A stretch of DNA of 36,256 bases from CAYPJE01 sp964410945 (GCA_964410945.1 CAYPJE010000032.1:1-36256); one strand, 5' to 3'. Counted from the stretch's first letter, positions 1 to 9,112 are shown. Notes: a model not told the origin generated them from the sequence alone. Made by a program: numbers and translations.

Positions 1-792
1 AAGATTTATACCGTGCTCCTTTAGTTCATGCACAGCTGAATTGAGGCCGGCCAGAAACAAGCGCGCATTTTCTGAATCAGGACCGGTCAGTGGCAGGATC
101 ACACCTGCTGTCAATGCAATCCTGGCCGGGGTATAAGTAGCTTCCTGAATTGTTGTATAAATATCCTGGTAAGCTCCCGGCAATTCAGATATATCAATCT
201 GGCTCAATATTATTGCTGCTTCATCCGGCAAACCCTGCATAACGGTTGTATAAGCTTCAGCCAGCAGCAGGATCATCCTGTTCTCCAGGTTACTTTCGAC
301 GATATTCACACCTCTGATCCGATCGATTTCCAGCGCCAGAGGTAGTAATCTAATCAACCGGTCGTCAACGTTGGAGACAAAATCCGGATTGCCGGACATT
401 CGACGGCTGGTCATATACATCGACAGAGCCTGATCGAGTTTACCCTGGTCGATAAATATATCGCCAAAACACAGGTAGACATCCTTGGAATAGGAACTGG
501 CGGAATACTTTGACAGGAATGTCCGACCGACCTGAATAGCCTGATCGGGATCACCGGTATGGTACTCAGATTTCATCAGCATCATCATGCTGACCGGTAT
601 CAGTGCCTCGGGACCATCATCGACAAGTTTAATGAAGATTGTGCGGGCCGCAGCATAACGGCCATCGTTAAAGCTGGCGATGCCTCGGTCAAATCTATCT
701 TCCGGTGATCGAGTGCCAAACAATCCAAGCTGGCCCCAGGCGGTACCAATAACCAGCAGCAAAACTAATACAATTTTAATCAGTCTATTCAA
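1..792 (-). CDS. Secreted TPR plus periplasmic ligand-binding-fold protein, 3' end cut by window
   Basis: The reading frame is open from a TTG at 792 to the window edge (264 codons), so the C-terminus is missing. The TTG overlaps the glmS stop (GTTGAATAG), which indicates translational coupling at the tail of the operon. The product begins with a hydrophobic signal sequence (LIKIVLVLLLVIGTAWGQ). Tetratricopeptide-like helices follow over about residues 30-215 (for example DRFDRGIASFNDGRYAAAR). The last visible stretch, ARIALTAGVILPLTGPDSE, matches the start of a type I periplasmic binding domain of the LivK/Peripla_BP_6 type. TPR plus this domain is also the layout of LpoA-like cell-envelope proteins. 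The domain call is inferred from its first 35 or so residues only. A role in envelope sensing or peptidoglycan synthesis is possible but unproven. Confidence 0.72.
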   Translation of the reverse strand, partial: MNRLIKIVLVLLLVIGTAWGQLGLFGTRSPEDRFDRGIASFNDGRYAAARTIFIKLVDDGPEALIPVSMMMLMKSEYHTGDPDQAIQVGRTFLSKYSASSYSKDVYLCFGDIFIDQGKLDQALSMYMTSRRMSGNPDFVSNVDDRLIRLLPLALEIDRIRGVNIVESNLENRMILLLAEAYTTVMQGLPDEAAIILSQIDISELPGAYQDIYTTIQEATYTPARIALTAGVILPLTGPDSENARLFLAGLNSAVHELKEHGINL

Positions 793-2623
793 CGGTTACA
801 CTCTTGGCTAAATTGCGCGGCTGATCGACATTGCAGCCCCTTAATACGGCCAAATGATAGGCTAATATCTGCAAAGGAATCACCGCTACCAGTGGGAAAA
901 CTACCGGATGCATATCACCAACTTCAATAATAAAATCAGATACATCATCAATTTCCCGGCAACGATGGTCGGTTACGACGATAACCCTGCCATGTCGGGC
1001 CTTCACTTCGCGGATATTTGAGATAATTTTATCAAAGGTCCGGTCATGGGGAGCGATAACTACTACCGGCATTTTCTCATCGATCAAGGCAATCGGACCG
1101 TGTTTCATCTCGGCGGCCGGATACCCTTCGGCATGGATATATGAGATTTCCTTGCACTTCAGGGCTCCTTCCAAAGCTATTGGAAAATTTAGCCCACGCC
1201 CCAGGTACAGATAATTATCAACGTTCATATTCTGCCGGGCGATAGCCTTAATCTCGTCATCACGCTTCAATGTATCAGATACAAGTTTGTCAATATCATC
1301 CAGGGCGGAGATAATCTTATGCTGGCTCTTATGATTCAGTGTGCGGCGCTGCCCCAATAATAGCGCCAGCAGGTATAACACCGTCACCTGGGCTGTAAAC
1401 GCTTTGGTGGAAGCCACACCGATTTCGGGCCCGGCATGGGTGTAAACACCGCAGTCGGTTTCACGGGCGATTGAACTGCCAACAACATTGCAAATCCCGA
1501 CTGTCAAGGCACCCTCGGCATGAGCTTTTCTGATTGCCGCCAGGGTGTCGGCCGTTTCACCGGATTGAGTAATGGCTATTACCACAGTTTCACTGTCAAG
1601 AATTGTGTCCCGGTAACGAAATTCGGAAGCATATTCAACGTGGACGGGGATTCCGGCGAACTGCTCCAGGATGTATTTCCCGATCAGGCCGGCATGCCAG
1701 GACGTCCCACAGGCTGTTATATAAAAACGGCGCGCCTGTTCAATCCGCTCCAGGTATTCTGTCAATCCCCCCAGGTGAACCTTACCCTGCTCGGGCACCA
1801 GCCGTCCGCGCATCGTATCACGGATGGTCCGTTCCTGCTCATAGATTTCCTTGAGCATGAAATGGGGAAAGCTGCCTTTCTCGATTTCTTCCACACTGAG
1901 GTCCAGCTCAATGATGGCCTTGTTGACAATCCGGTCATCATTAATATTTTTAACAGTGTAACCGTCCCTGGTAATCTTTACTATCTCACCTTCGTCAAGA
2001 TAGACCACATTACGGGTGTACTCAACCAGCGGTGAGGCATCACTGGCCAGAAAATATTCATTATCACCGACACCAAGTACCAGGGGGCTCCCGAAGCGGG
2101 CGGCGATAATCGTTTCCGGCTCATCCTCGCAGAGGGCAACTATCCCATAGGCTCCCACCACCTCCTGCAGCGCGGCCTGGACCGATTCGGCGAAGGACAG
2201 CTTACGCTGGTCATAAATCATCCCGATCAACTGGACCAGAACTTCCGTATCGGTTTCACTGACAAAGTTCACACCCTGTTGTTCCAGAGCCTTTCCCAGA
2301 CTGCCATAATTTTCAATAATTCCGTTATGAATCAGGGTGATTTTTCCGCTGGCATCCTGGTGCGGATGGGCGTTGACATTATTGGGTTCACCATGGGTCG
2401 CCCAGCGGGTATGGGCAATACCGGCCCGACCGGAAAAAGCCTGATTTGCGATTGCCTGTTCCAGTTCCTGGACCTTTCCGACCTTCTTGGCAATATTCAA
2501 TCCTTTGGATTCAGCTATCGCCAGACCGGCTGAGTCATACCCTCGGTATTCCAGCCGTTTGAGCCCTTTAATCAAAATCGGAGCGACTTCCCGCTCACCT
2601 AAATACCCAACTATACCACACAT
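785..2623 (-). CDS. glmS: Glutamine-fructose-6-phosphate aminotransferase (isomerizing)
   Basis: Makes glucosamine-6-phosphate from fructose-6-phosphate and glutamine, the first step toward UDP-GlcNAc for peptidoglycan and lipopolysaccharide. The 612-residue length is normal for the family. The N-terminus MCGIVGYLG places the catalytic cysteine at residue 2, as required after Met removal, and confirms the start. An N-terminal glutaminase domain (about 1-230) is followed by two SIS sugar-isomerase domains, with TACGTSWHAG and ITQSGETADT in the first. The C-terminus DQPRNLAKSVTVE is the conserved tail that closes over the active site. It lies 20 bp downstream of guaA in the same operon. I see no glmS ribozyme in that short spacer. 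Confidence 0.97.
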   Translation of the reverse strand: MCGIVGYLGEREVAPILIKGLKRLEYRGYDSAGLAIAESKGLNIAKKVGKVQELEQAIANQAFSGRAGIAHTRWATHGEPNNVNAHPHQDASGKITLIHNGIIENYGSLGKALEQQGVNFVSETDTEVLVQLIGMIYDQRKLSFAESVQAALQEVVGAYGIVALCEDEPETIIAARFGSPLVLGVGDNEYFLASDASPLVEYTRNVVYLDEGEIVKITRDGYTVKNINDDRIVNKAIIELDLSVEEIEKGSFPHFMLKEIYEQERTIRDTMRGRLVPEQGKVHLGGLTEYLERIEQARRFYITACGTSWHAGLIGKYILEQFAGIPVHVEYASEFRYRDTILDSETVVIAITQSGETADTLAAIRKAHAEGALTVGICNVVGSSIARETDCGVYTHAGPEIGVASTKAFTAQVTVLYLLALLLGQRRTLNHKSQHKIISALDDIDKLVSDTLKRDDEIKAIARQNMNVDNYLYLGRGLNFPIALEGALKCKEISYIHAEGYPAAEMKHGPIALIDEKMPVVVIAPHDRTFDKIISNIREVKARHGRVIVVTDHRCREIDDVSDFIIEVGDMHPVVFPLVAVIPLQILAYHLAVLRGCNVDQPRNLAKSVTVE

Positions 2624-2643
2624 AACAACCTCAAATAATTAAT

Positions 2644-4188
2644 TTACTCCCATTCAATCGTTCCGGGCGGTTTGGATGTAACATCATAGACCACCCGATT
2701 GATCCCAGAAACTGAATTTACGATCCGATTGGAAATTTTGGAAAGCACATCCTGGGGCATCCGGTACCAGTCGGCTGTCATTGCATCCGTGCTGACAACG
2801 GCCCGCAATCCCAGTAGATTCTCGTAGGTACGCAAATCACCCATGACACCCACCGTTTTAACCGGAATCAATACTGAGAAGGCCTGCCAGATCTCATCAT
2901 AAAGGCCTTCCTCATGGAGAATATTCATATAAATTTCGTCCGCTTCCCGGAGAATTTCCAGGCGATCCGGTGTAATTTTGCCAATGATCCTTACCGCCAG
3001 ACCCGGCCCCGGAAACGGGTGCCGGTTAATCAGCAGTTCGGGCAAACCCAGCTCACTGCCCACCCGCCGGACTTCATCCTTGAACAGATCACGCAACGGC
3101 TCGATCAATTTGAAATCCATATCATCAGGCAATCCGCCCACATTATGATGGGATTTTATCACTGCCGCCGGACCGCCTTTGACCTTGCTGCCACTTTCAA
3201 TGATATCAGGATACAGGGTACCCTGGGCCAGGAAATCGGCAGCACCAACCTGGGTGGTTGCGTCCTCAAAAGCGCGGATGAACTGTTCGCCGATAATTTT
3301 GCGTTTCTCTTCCGGTTCTGTTATGTTCTCCAGGCGGCTCAAAAAGCGCTCTGATTCATCAAATACATGCACATTGATCCCCAGGCCATCCTGCAGGGCT
3401 GATAAACATTGATTGGCCTCGTTCTTGCGCATCAGGCCATGGTCGATCAGGACAGCCGTCACCGCCGGACCCAGGGCCTTATGCAGCAGGGCTGCCACCA
3501 CCGTGGAATCCACCCCGCCACTGACACCACAGAGTACTTTCTTATCACCAACCTCTTTCCGGATCAATTCAATCTGCTCGCGAATAAAATTCCCCGGTGT
3601 CCAGTCAGGAGTACAACCGGCAATTTTAAAAAGGAAATTTTGTAAAATTATCGTTCCCTCAACGGTGTGGGCTACTTCGGGATGAAACTGGGTGGCATAA
3701 AGGCGGGCTGCCGGGTTACCGATTGCGGCAATCACACCATTGGAGGATTCGGCCAATGTCTTCCAGCCTTTAGGCAGGGCAACGACTTCATCACCATGGC
3801 TCATCCAGACCTGGGTACCTTCGGAAACACCCTCCAGTAAATCCGTGTCGGAAGACAGGCTGAGATTGGCAAATCCGTATTCCCCTGTACCCCGGTGTTC
3901 AACCACTCCGCCATGCCGATCAGATAAAACATGCAGTCCATAACAGATTCCCAAAATCGGCAGGCCCAGATCAATGATAGCGGGATCATAAGCCGGCGCT
4001 CCACTGGCATATACGCTGGATGGCCCGCCGGAAAGGATCAGGGCATAAGGCTGCTTCGCTTTGATTTCATCAATTGTTGTATCGTGCGGCAGGATTTCCG
4101 AATAGACATGCTGCTCGCGAATGCGGCGGGCGATCAACTGGGTGTACTGGGACCCAAAATCCAAAATTATGATTCCGCGATGTTCCAT
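2644..4188 (-). CDS. guaA: GMP synthase (glutamine-hydrolysing)
   Basis: Converts XMP to GMP using ATP and glutamine, the last step of guanine nucleotide synthesis. At 514 residues it is full length. The class I amidotransferase domain (about 1-195) has GGPSSVYA, nucleophile Cys82 in GICYG and the His/Glu pair in QFHPEVAHT. The ATP pyrophosphatase domain has its P-loop at SGGVDSTV, and the C-terminal dimerisation domain ends in SKPPGTIEWE as expected. One oddity is that the usual CYGMQ motif reads CYGLH (His86), so the glutamine normally found four residues after the nucleophile is replaced. The gene starts only 1 bp after the surE stop, so the two are very probably co-translated. Confidence 0.97.
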   Translation of the reverse strand: MEHRGIIILDFGSQYTQLIARRIREQHVYSEILPHDTTIDEIKAKQPYALILSGGPSSVYASGAPAYDPAIIDLGLPILGICYGLHVLSDRHGGVVEHRGTGEYGFANLSLSSDTDLLEGVSEGTQVWMSHGDEVVALPKGWKTLAESSNGVIAAIGNPAARLYATQFHPEVAHTVEGTIILQNFLFKIAGCTPDWTPGNFIREQIELIRKEVGDKKVLCGVSGGVDSTVVAALLHKALGPAVTAVLIDHGLMRKNEANQCLSALQDGLGINVHVFDESERFLSRLENITEPEEKRKIIGEQFIRAFEDATTQVGAADFLAQGTLYPDIIESGSKVKGGPAAVIKSHHNVGGLPDDMDFKLIEPLRDLFKDEVRRVGSELGLPELLINRHPFPGPGLAVRIIGKITPDRLEILREADEIYMNILHEEGLYDEIWQAFSVLIPVKTVGVMGDLRTYENLLGLRAVVSTDAMTADWYRMPQDVLSKISNRIVNSVSGINRVVYDVTSKPPGTIEWE

Positions 4189-4189
4189 A

Positions 4190-4954
4190 TCAAAATCCCC
4201 AGGTATTCAAATCTTCGATGAAACTTGCATCGGTCAACCGGTAGTGAACCGGTGTGACACTGATAAAATTATCATTCAGTGCCCGGCTGTCGATATCGGG
4301 AGCGACTTCCGGTTCAACCAACTGGCCGGTCATCCAGTAATAGATTTTCCCCCGGGGATCCTCGCGGCGCTCAAAGCCTTCCTTATAATGGAGGTTCCCC
4401 TGCCGGGTCACCCTATATCCCTTGATCTCATCCTCTGCTGCCACCGGAACATTTACATTCAGCAGTGTTCCATCCGGTAAACCATTCTTCAAAACCAAAC
4501 GGGCCATTTTCTGGGCCACCTTGGCTGCTACGGAAAAATCTTTGGCCTGCAGGGATGCCAGGCTGATGGCAATCGATGGTATTTTCAGGATTGTTCCTTC
4601 CGTTGCCGCCGAAACAGTACCGGAATAAATCAGGCTGGTACCGACATTGGCTCCTGAATTGATACCCGAAACAACCAGGTCCGGCTCCCGATCCATCAGG
4701 GCCCGTACGGCTATCTTAACACAATCGGCCGGTGTACCGGCCACGGCATAGCCTTCGAAGCCACTTTTGCGGGTGATCTCCATTACCCTGATCGGATCGG
4801 AAATCGTGATGGCATGGCCGACGGCGCTTTTCTCAGACTCCGGGGCCACTACGATCACATCGCCGATTTCACCCATTGCCTCCCACAGGGCAAAGATGCC
4901 CGGGGCATGGATGCCGTCATCATTGGTTATTAGAATTAACGGTCGTTTTTCCAT
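4190..4954 (-). CDS. surE: 5'/3'-nucleotidase SurE
   Basis: Metal-dependent phosphatase acting on nucleoside monophosphates, with some activity on short polyphosphate in characterised members. The N-terminal LILITNDDGIHAPG carries the paired metal-binding aspartates (Asp12, Asp13). VVAPESEKSAVGHAIT supplies the conserved serine and SGINSGANVG the conserved asparagine and glycine loop. The length of 254 residues fits the family. Its start overlaps the accD 3' end by 19 bp and its stop is 1 bp before the guaA start, so it is inside the operon. Its location next to guaA fits nucleotide housekeeping, but the linkage is probably not functional. Confidence 0.95.
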   Translation of the reverse strand: MEKRPLILITNDDGIHAPGIFALWEAMGEIGDVIVVAPESEKSAVGHAITISDPIRVMEITRKSGFEGYAVAGTPADCVKIAVRALMDREPDLVVSGINSGANVGTSLIYSGTVSAATEGTILKIPSIAISLASLQAKDFSVAAKVAQKMARLVLKNGLPDGTLLNVNVPVAAEDEIKGYRVTRQGNLHYKEGFERREDPRGKIYYWMTGQLVEPEVAPDIDSRALNDNFISVTPVHYRLTDASFIEDLNTWGF

Positions 4955-5787
4955 TTTAATGTCGTAACTAACTGAGCTAAAGTTGGTTTCATTGTTTCGC
5001 GGGAAACAATATGATCGATAAAGCCTTTTTCCAGCAGGAATTCCGCCCGCTGGAAACCGGACGGCAGTTCCTGCCCGATAGTCTGCTTGATCACCCTTGG
5101 ACCGGCAAAGCCTATGAAGGCACCCGGCTCGGCCAGAATTACATCGCCAAGCATACCGAAACTGGCGGTGACACCGCCCGAGGTCGGATCGGTCAGTACC
5201 GCAATGTACAGACCGCCTTCGGATGAAAAACGGGCCAGGTGGGCACTGGTTTTGACCATCTGCATCAGGGAATAACTACCCTCCTGCATCCGGGCCCCAC
5301 CGGACGCACAGATAATGATCAGTGGCCGTTTTTCCTTCTGGGCATGGATGATACCACGGGATATTTTTTCACCTACCACCGAGCCCATGCTGCCACCGAT
5401 AAACTGGAAATTCATTACACCCAGGACCACCGGTGATCCATCAATTTCACCATCGTAAAACAGGATTGCATCCTGGTCACCGGCTTTTTTATGGGCATCA
5501 TGCAGTTGGGCCGTATAACGCTTGGAAGCCCTAAAATGCAGGGGATCCTTCGATTTAATATCTGTAAACAGTGGCCGGGGGGTCTTTTCATCCAGGATAA
5601 GATTTACATAGGTGGACGGTAAAACCCGGAAATGATGTCCGCATTTACGACAGGTGGAGAGCAGGCGCTCCAACTCCGGTTTATACAGAATCTCCGAGCA
5701 GGAAGGACATTTTATCCATAGGCCGTCAGGAATCGATTTTTTCTGCGACGGCTGAATTTTTTCAAGTTTTCTTCTAAACCACGCCAT
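4936..5787 (-). CDS. accD: Acetyl-CoA carboxylase carboxyltransferase subunit beta
   Basis: Transfers the carboxyl group from carboxybiotin to acetyl-CoA to give malonyl-CoA for fatty-acid synthesis, as part of an AccA/AccD complex. A four-cysteine zinc ribbon is visible near the N-terminus (Cys27, Cys30, Cys46, Cys49 in CPSC and CRKCGHHF). The crotonase-fold core follows, with SGGARMQEG and LTDPTSGGVTASFGMLGD forming the conserved acyl-CoA-binding segments. The 283-residue length is typical. The start overlaps the rimI end by 14 bp. AccA is not in the window. Confidence 0.96.
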   Translation of the reverse strand: MAWFRRKLEKIQPSQKKSIPDGLWIKCPSCSEILYKPELERLLSTCRKCGHHFRVLPSTYVNLILDEKTPRPLFTDIKSKDPLHFRASKRYTAQLHDAHKKAGDQDAILFYDGEIDGSPVVLGVMNFQFIGGSMGSVVGEKISRGIIHAQKEKRPLIIICASGGARMQEGSYSLMQMVKTSAHLARFSSEGGLYIAVLTDPTSGGVTASFGMLGDVILAEPGAFIGFAGPRVIKQTIGQELPSGFQRAEFLLEKGFIDHIVSRETMKPTLAQLVTTLKWKNDR

Positions 5788-6238
5788 TTGCGGCCAAACC
5801 TTTCATCATAATCAGGGCATCAGCGCCATTGGAATAATAATTTTTACGAATACCAATTTCAACAAATCCCGTTTTCCGGTAGAAATTCAGAGCAGGTAGA
5901 TTACTATCTTCCACATCCAGGTAGATCGTCATTACAACCAATCTCTGCAAACGATTAATAAAAGCGATCATCAGGTCCTGGCCCAATCCCTGGTGCTGCA
6001 GTGGAATATCCACGACAAAATTAATAATGCTTGCTTCGTCCCCAACGACGTGCGACATTAAATAACCGCCAATCAATCCATCGGCATCGAGCACCAGATT
6101 CAGGGCCGCCGGCTGCCGAGACAATTCAAAGGCCAGTTGGGATTCCGACCAGGGATCGGGAAATACCCGCGCTTCAATTTCAATTATTTGAGCCAAATCC
6201 GCAAGGTTTGCCTCACGAATCTGAAAGTTTTTTTCCAT
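5774..6238 (-). CDS. rimI: Ribosomal protein S18 alanine N-acetyltransferase (GNAT)
   Basis: GNAT acetyltransferase of about 154 residues, called RimI because of its position directly after tsaB and tsaE, a very common bacterial arrangement. I chose the ATG at 6238, which overlaps the tsaB stop in TGATG. A longer frame exists upstream but would run well into tsaB. The acetyl-CoA binding loop is seen as PLQHQGLGQDLM, and the typical GNAT end as NLPALNFYRKTGFVEIG followed by RKNYY. Other GNAT substrates cannot be excluded from sequence, but the gene order makes RimI the best call. Confidence 0.88.
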   Translation of the reverse strand: MEKNFQIREANLADLAQIIEIEARVFPDPWSESQLAFELSRQPAALNLVLDADGLIGGYLMSHVVGDEASIINFVVDIPLQHQGLGQDLMIAFINRLQRLVVMTIYLDVEDSNLPALNFYRKTGFVEIGIRKNYYSNGADALIMMKGLAANGVV

Positions 6239-6861
6239 CACCCAAGATTGAACGGTGAAATGTAATCCGGTACCAACTCGAATGGTTGCTCCATAACCCA
6301 ATCACCAAAATATTTCTCGGCCAGTTTCCCCACGCGAATTGCCGATGGGTGTACTTTAACGATATTCTTCGAATCACCGGTAAATAATTTGTCACATCCC
6401 CAGTGATAAATTGTATCGTAAGCTTTCAGGGCAGGTTCAATCGTATCGAATGAATCAGCAATCACCTCACCAGCCGATTCACCGGTAAAATCCTGGTGGA
6501 ATATTTTGTCACGATGGGAATATAAAACCACTTTACTGTTACCGGACAAATCATCCTGACTGACCAGAGCCTGCAGGGTCGGCACCGGGATCAATGGCAG
6601 GCCGTGTCCGAAAGCCAGCCCCTTGGCAAAACTGAGGCCGATCCGCAGACCGGTAAATGAACCGGGTCCGATCGATATGGCGATCCCATCCAGTTCCGGC
6701 AGTTTCAATCCGCTATTATCAACCAGTTCCCGGTAGAATACCGGTAATTGCTCGGCGTGCTGGCGCGGAATGGCCTTTTCGACCAATCCTTCCACAGAAC
6801 CATTGACCTGGTAGGCAACGCTGCAAATCTCGGTTGCTGTTTCAATCGCCAGCAGCTTCAC
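6238..6861 (-). CDS. tsaB: tRNA threonylcarbamoyladenosine biosynthesis protein TsaB
   Basis: Partner of TsaD and TsaE in making the t6A modification at position 37 of ANN-decoding tRNAs. It is a non-catalytic ASKHA-fold protein. Conserved segments are LLAIETATEICSVA at the N-terminus and ISIGPGSFTGLRIGLSFAKG. About 207 residues is normal. I prefer the GTG start at 6861, because AAGGA lies 7 bases upstream and the protein then begins directly at the conserved KLLAIET. An alternative TTG at 6876 would add five residues. The 5' end overlaps the tsaE 3' end by about 20 bp, which implies coupling. Confidence 0.93.
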   Translation of the reverse strand: MKLLAIETATEICSVAYQVNGSVEGLVEKAIPRQHAEQLPVFYRELVDNSGLKLPELDGIAISIGPGSFTGLRIGLSFAKGLAFGHGLPLIPVPTLQALVSQDDLSGNSKVVLYSHRDKIFHQDFTGESAGEVIADSFDTIEPALKAYDTIYHWGCDKLFTGDSKNIVKVHPSAIRVGKLAEKYFGDWVMEQPFELVPDYISPFNLG

Positions 6862-7309
6862 TGTCCAATCCTTCAATCATTATCATACGTTCATCCGGTT
6901 TACCGGGGATACGGTTAAAACGGATGGTTATAACATTGTCTGGTAGCACTTCCTCAATCAGGTCGGCCCATTCGATCATGGTAACACCATCTTCCGGGTA
7001 TAACAGGTTTTCACCACCGATATTCATGAAATCAGCACCATCTTTCAAACGGTAGGCGTCCACGTGGTAAAGCATATGATCCCGGCCCTGGTATTCGGAT
7101 ACAATCTTAAACGTTGGTGAACCTACCTGAACCTCGATGCCCATTCCCCGGGCAAAACCCTGGGTAAAAGTCGTTTTGCCCGTACCCAGGTCACCAATCA
7201 GGGCCAGGACGGAACCAACGGGAATTTTTTCCGCCAGACCGGCGGCATAATCCTGCGTCGCCGCCAGTGAAATAAAATGGACAGGTTTATTTGAAGTAGT
7301 TACTGACAT
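6842..7309 (-). CDS. tsaE: tRNA threonylcarbamoyladenosine biosynthesis ATPase TsaE
   Basis: Small P-loop ATPase that drives the TsaBDE complex in t6A tRNA modification. Walker A is GDLGTGKTT at about residues 39-47, and the family signature HVDAYRL is present further on, followed by MIEWAD. The length of 155 residues fits. It sits 26 bp after porX and overlaps tsaB, forming the usual tsaE-tsaB-rimI run. No clear Shine-Dalgarno sequence is visible before the ATG, which is common in FCB-group bacteria. Confidence 0.95.
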   Translation of the reverse strand: MSVTTSNKPVHFISLAATQDYAAGLAEKIPVGSVLALIGDLGTGKTTFTQGFARGMGIEVQVGSPTFKIVSEYQGRDHMLYHVDAYRLKDGADFMNIGGENLLYPEDGVTMIEWADLIEEVLPDNVITIRFNRIPGKPDERMIMIEGLDSEAAGD

Positions 7310-7335
7310 GATTGAGGGTCCGAATTTAAACAGAA

Positions 7336-8898
7336 TCAGCGGCCCGTACCACGCATGGTGATCACGGGGACAAGTAATTCTTCCAGCGAGATTCCGCCAT
7401 GCTGAAAACTTTCCTTATACATGGCGTTGTAGCGATGGTACTGGGTGGGATAGAGGAAATAAACATCGTCTTTGGCAATCAGGTAGTTGGTCTGATGGCC
7501 GAACTCCGGCAGACGGTAATCAGCCGGTGATTTTATCACCAGGGCGTTTTTATCCTTGCTGTTCAGGTTCCGGCCGTATTTGTAGCGCACGCCGGAGGAG
7601 GTTTCCCGATCTGCACCAACGGTGGCCCCGCGCATCACCCGCACCGAGCCGTGATCGCTGGTTAAAACAACGGTATAATCGGTATCACTCAGCATTTTCA
7701 GGGCGGCGAACAGCCAGGAATTTTCGAACCAGGTCTTAACGGCAAAACGGTAGCCCGATTCATCAGGGAGCATCTCCAGCAGAACATCCGATTCGGAACG
7801 CTTATGGGCCAGCATATCCACGAAATTGACTACGATGTTCAGAATATCAACATTCATGAAATCGGAAATATGATTATAGAAACGCTGGCCTTCATCAATG
7901 GTGTGGATTTTACTGTAATGGACGGTTGCCTCGGCCAACTTTTGGCGTTTCAGCTGATCCTTCAGGAATTGTTCCTCGAACAGATTCATAGACGCTTTCG
8001 GGTCCAGCATTTTCGCCCGCTGCTGATCGTACTTGCGCATGATCTGGTCGGGATAGAGACCGCTGAAAATGGCGTTACGGCTGAAAGGGGTGGCCGACGG
8101 CAAAAGCGACAGATGATAATCCACATCGTAATTGAAATATTCGCCCATCAGGGGCAGGATCGTCCGCCACTGGTCCAGGCGCATACCATCGATCAGGACA
8201 AAACAGACCTTTTTATCATTCTTAATGTGGGGCAGTACCCACTGTGGGATTACATCCACCGACAGGGGCGGATGATCATCGGCAGCCATCCAGTTGACAT
8301 ACTCCTGTTCGACAAAGCGGACAAATTCCTTGTTACAGGACTGGACCTGCTCGGAAAGAATATTCCCCAGGCCGGTATCCTTGTGTTCATCGAAATTCAA
8401 CTGCCAGCCCACCAGGCGGTTGTACAGTGTCCACCAGTCATCGATTGACATTTCCGTCTGGAGCTGGTTCTCGATCTCCTGGAACTCCCGCAGGTAACCG
8501 CTGGTGGCGGCTTCTTCGGTGATCCGGCTTTCCTCCAGAATCTGCTTGGCTACCATGAATATCTGGGTGGGATTCACCGGTTTGATCAAAAAATGGGCGA
8601 TGCGCCGGGAGATGGCTTCGTCCATCAGCTCCTCTTCCTCGCTCTTGGTGATCATGATCACCGGCAGGTTGGGCCGGATGGCCTTCAGTTCCTTCAAAGT
8701 ATCCATGCCATCCATGCCGGGCATGTACTGGTCCAGCAGCACCAGCTGATAATTTTCCTGCTTAACCAGTTCGATGGCATCACCACCGTTGGTTACCGGT
8801 GTGATGGAATAACCTTTATCCTCCAGAAAAAGGATATGGGGTTTCAGGTGGTCGATCTCGTCATCGACCCACAGGATATTGCCGCGAGTGTCCGCCAT
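7336..8898 (-). CDS. porX: PorX-like response regulator with PglZ phosphodiesterase domain
   Basis: Two-domain protein of 520 residues. A CheY-like receiver (about 1-125) has the acidic pair Asp12-Asp13, phospho-acceptor Asp56 in LLDQYMPGMDG, Thr84 and Lys85. A linker leads to a C-terminal PglZ/alkaline-phosphatase-fold domain with VLIDGMRLDQW, SATPFSRNAIFSG (putative nucleophile Thr) and LTSDHGS metal ligands. The size and order match PorX, which in Bacteroidetes works with PorY and a sigma factor to control the type IX secretion system and whose PglZ domain cleaves oligonucleotides. Here it is the first gene of a housekeeping operon. No PorY kinase or secretion-system gene is in the window, so the controlled process in this organism is unknown. 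Confidence 0.87.
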   Translation of the reverse strand: MADTRGNILWVDDEIDHLKPHILFLEDKGYSITPVTNGGDAIELVKQENYQLVLLDQYMPGMDGMDTLKELKAIRPNLPVIMITKSEEEELMDEAISRRIAHFLIKPVNPTQIFMVAKQILEESRITEEAATSGYLREFQEIENQLQTEMSIDDWWTLYNRLVGWQLNFDEHKDTGLGNILSEQVQSCNKEFVRFVEQEYVNWMAADDHPPLSVDVIPQWVLPHIKNDKKVCFVLIDGMRLDQWRTILPLMGEYFNYDVDYHLSLLPSATPFSRNAIFSGLYPDQIMRKYDQQRAKMLDPKASMNLFEEQFLKDQLKRQKLAEATVHYSKIHTIDEGQRFYNHISDFMNVDILNIVVNFVDMLAHKRSESDVLLEMLPDESGYRFAVKTWFENSWLFAALKMLSDTDYTVVLTSDHGSVRVMRGATVGADRETSSGVRYKYGRNLNSKDKNALVIKSPADYRLPEFGHQTNYLIAKDDVYFLYPTQYHRYNAMYKESFQHGGISLEELLVPVITMRGTGR

Positions 8899-8902
8899 AA
8901 TC

Positions 8903-9112
8903 AGGGCTGAAACTACTCTGTAATCCGCAATGGATGAAACCGGATTTTGAAGAATGGNNNNNNNNNNNNNNNNNNNNNNNNNNNNNNNNNNNNNNNNNNN
9001 NNNNNNNNNNNNNNNNNNNNNNNNNNNNNNNNNNNNNNNNNNNNNNNNNNNNNNNNNAGGGCTGAAACTACTCTGTAATCCGCAATGGATGAAACCGGAT
9101 TTTGAAGAATGG
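8903..9112. repeat. Exact 55-bp duplicate flanking the scaffold gap
   Basis: Bases 8903-8957 and 9058-9112 are identical over 55 bp and sit precisely at the two edges of the 100-N run. This is the pattern left when a scaffolder joins two contig ends that share an unmerged k-mer overlap. The true sequence is probably continuous, with one copy. Confidence 0.9.
8958..9057. other. Scaffold gap of 100 Ns
   Basis: Exactly 100 N bases of placeholder size lie in the region upstream of porX. Any porX promoter in the 5' region could be disturbed by this join. Confidence 0.99.

Noticed and set aside
785..2643. glmS ribozyme
   Set aside because: Only 20 bp separate guaA and glmS, too short for the ribozyme.
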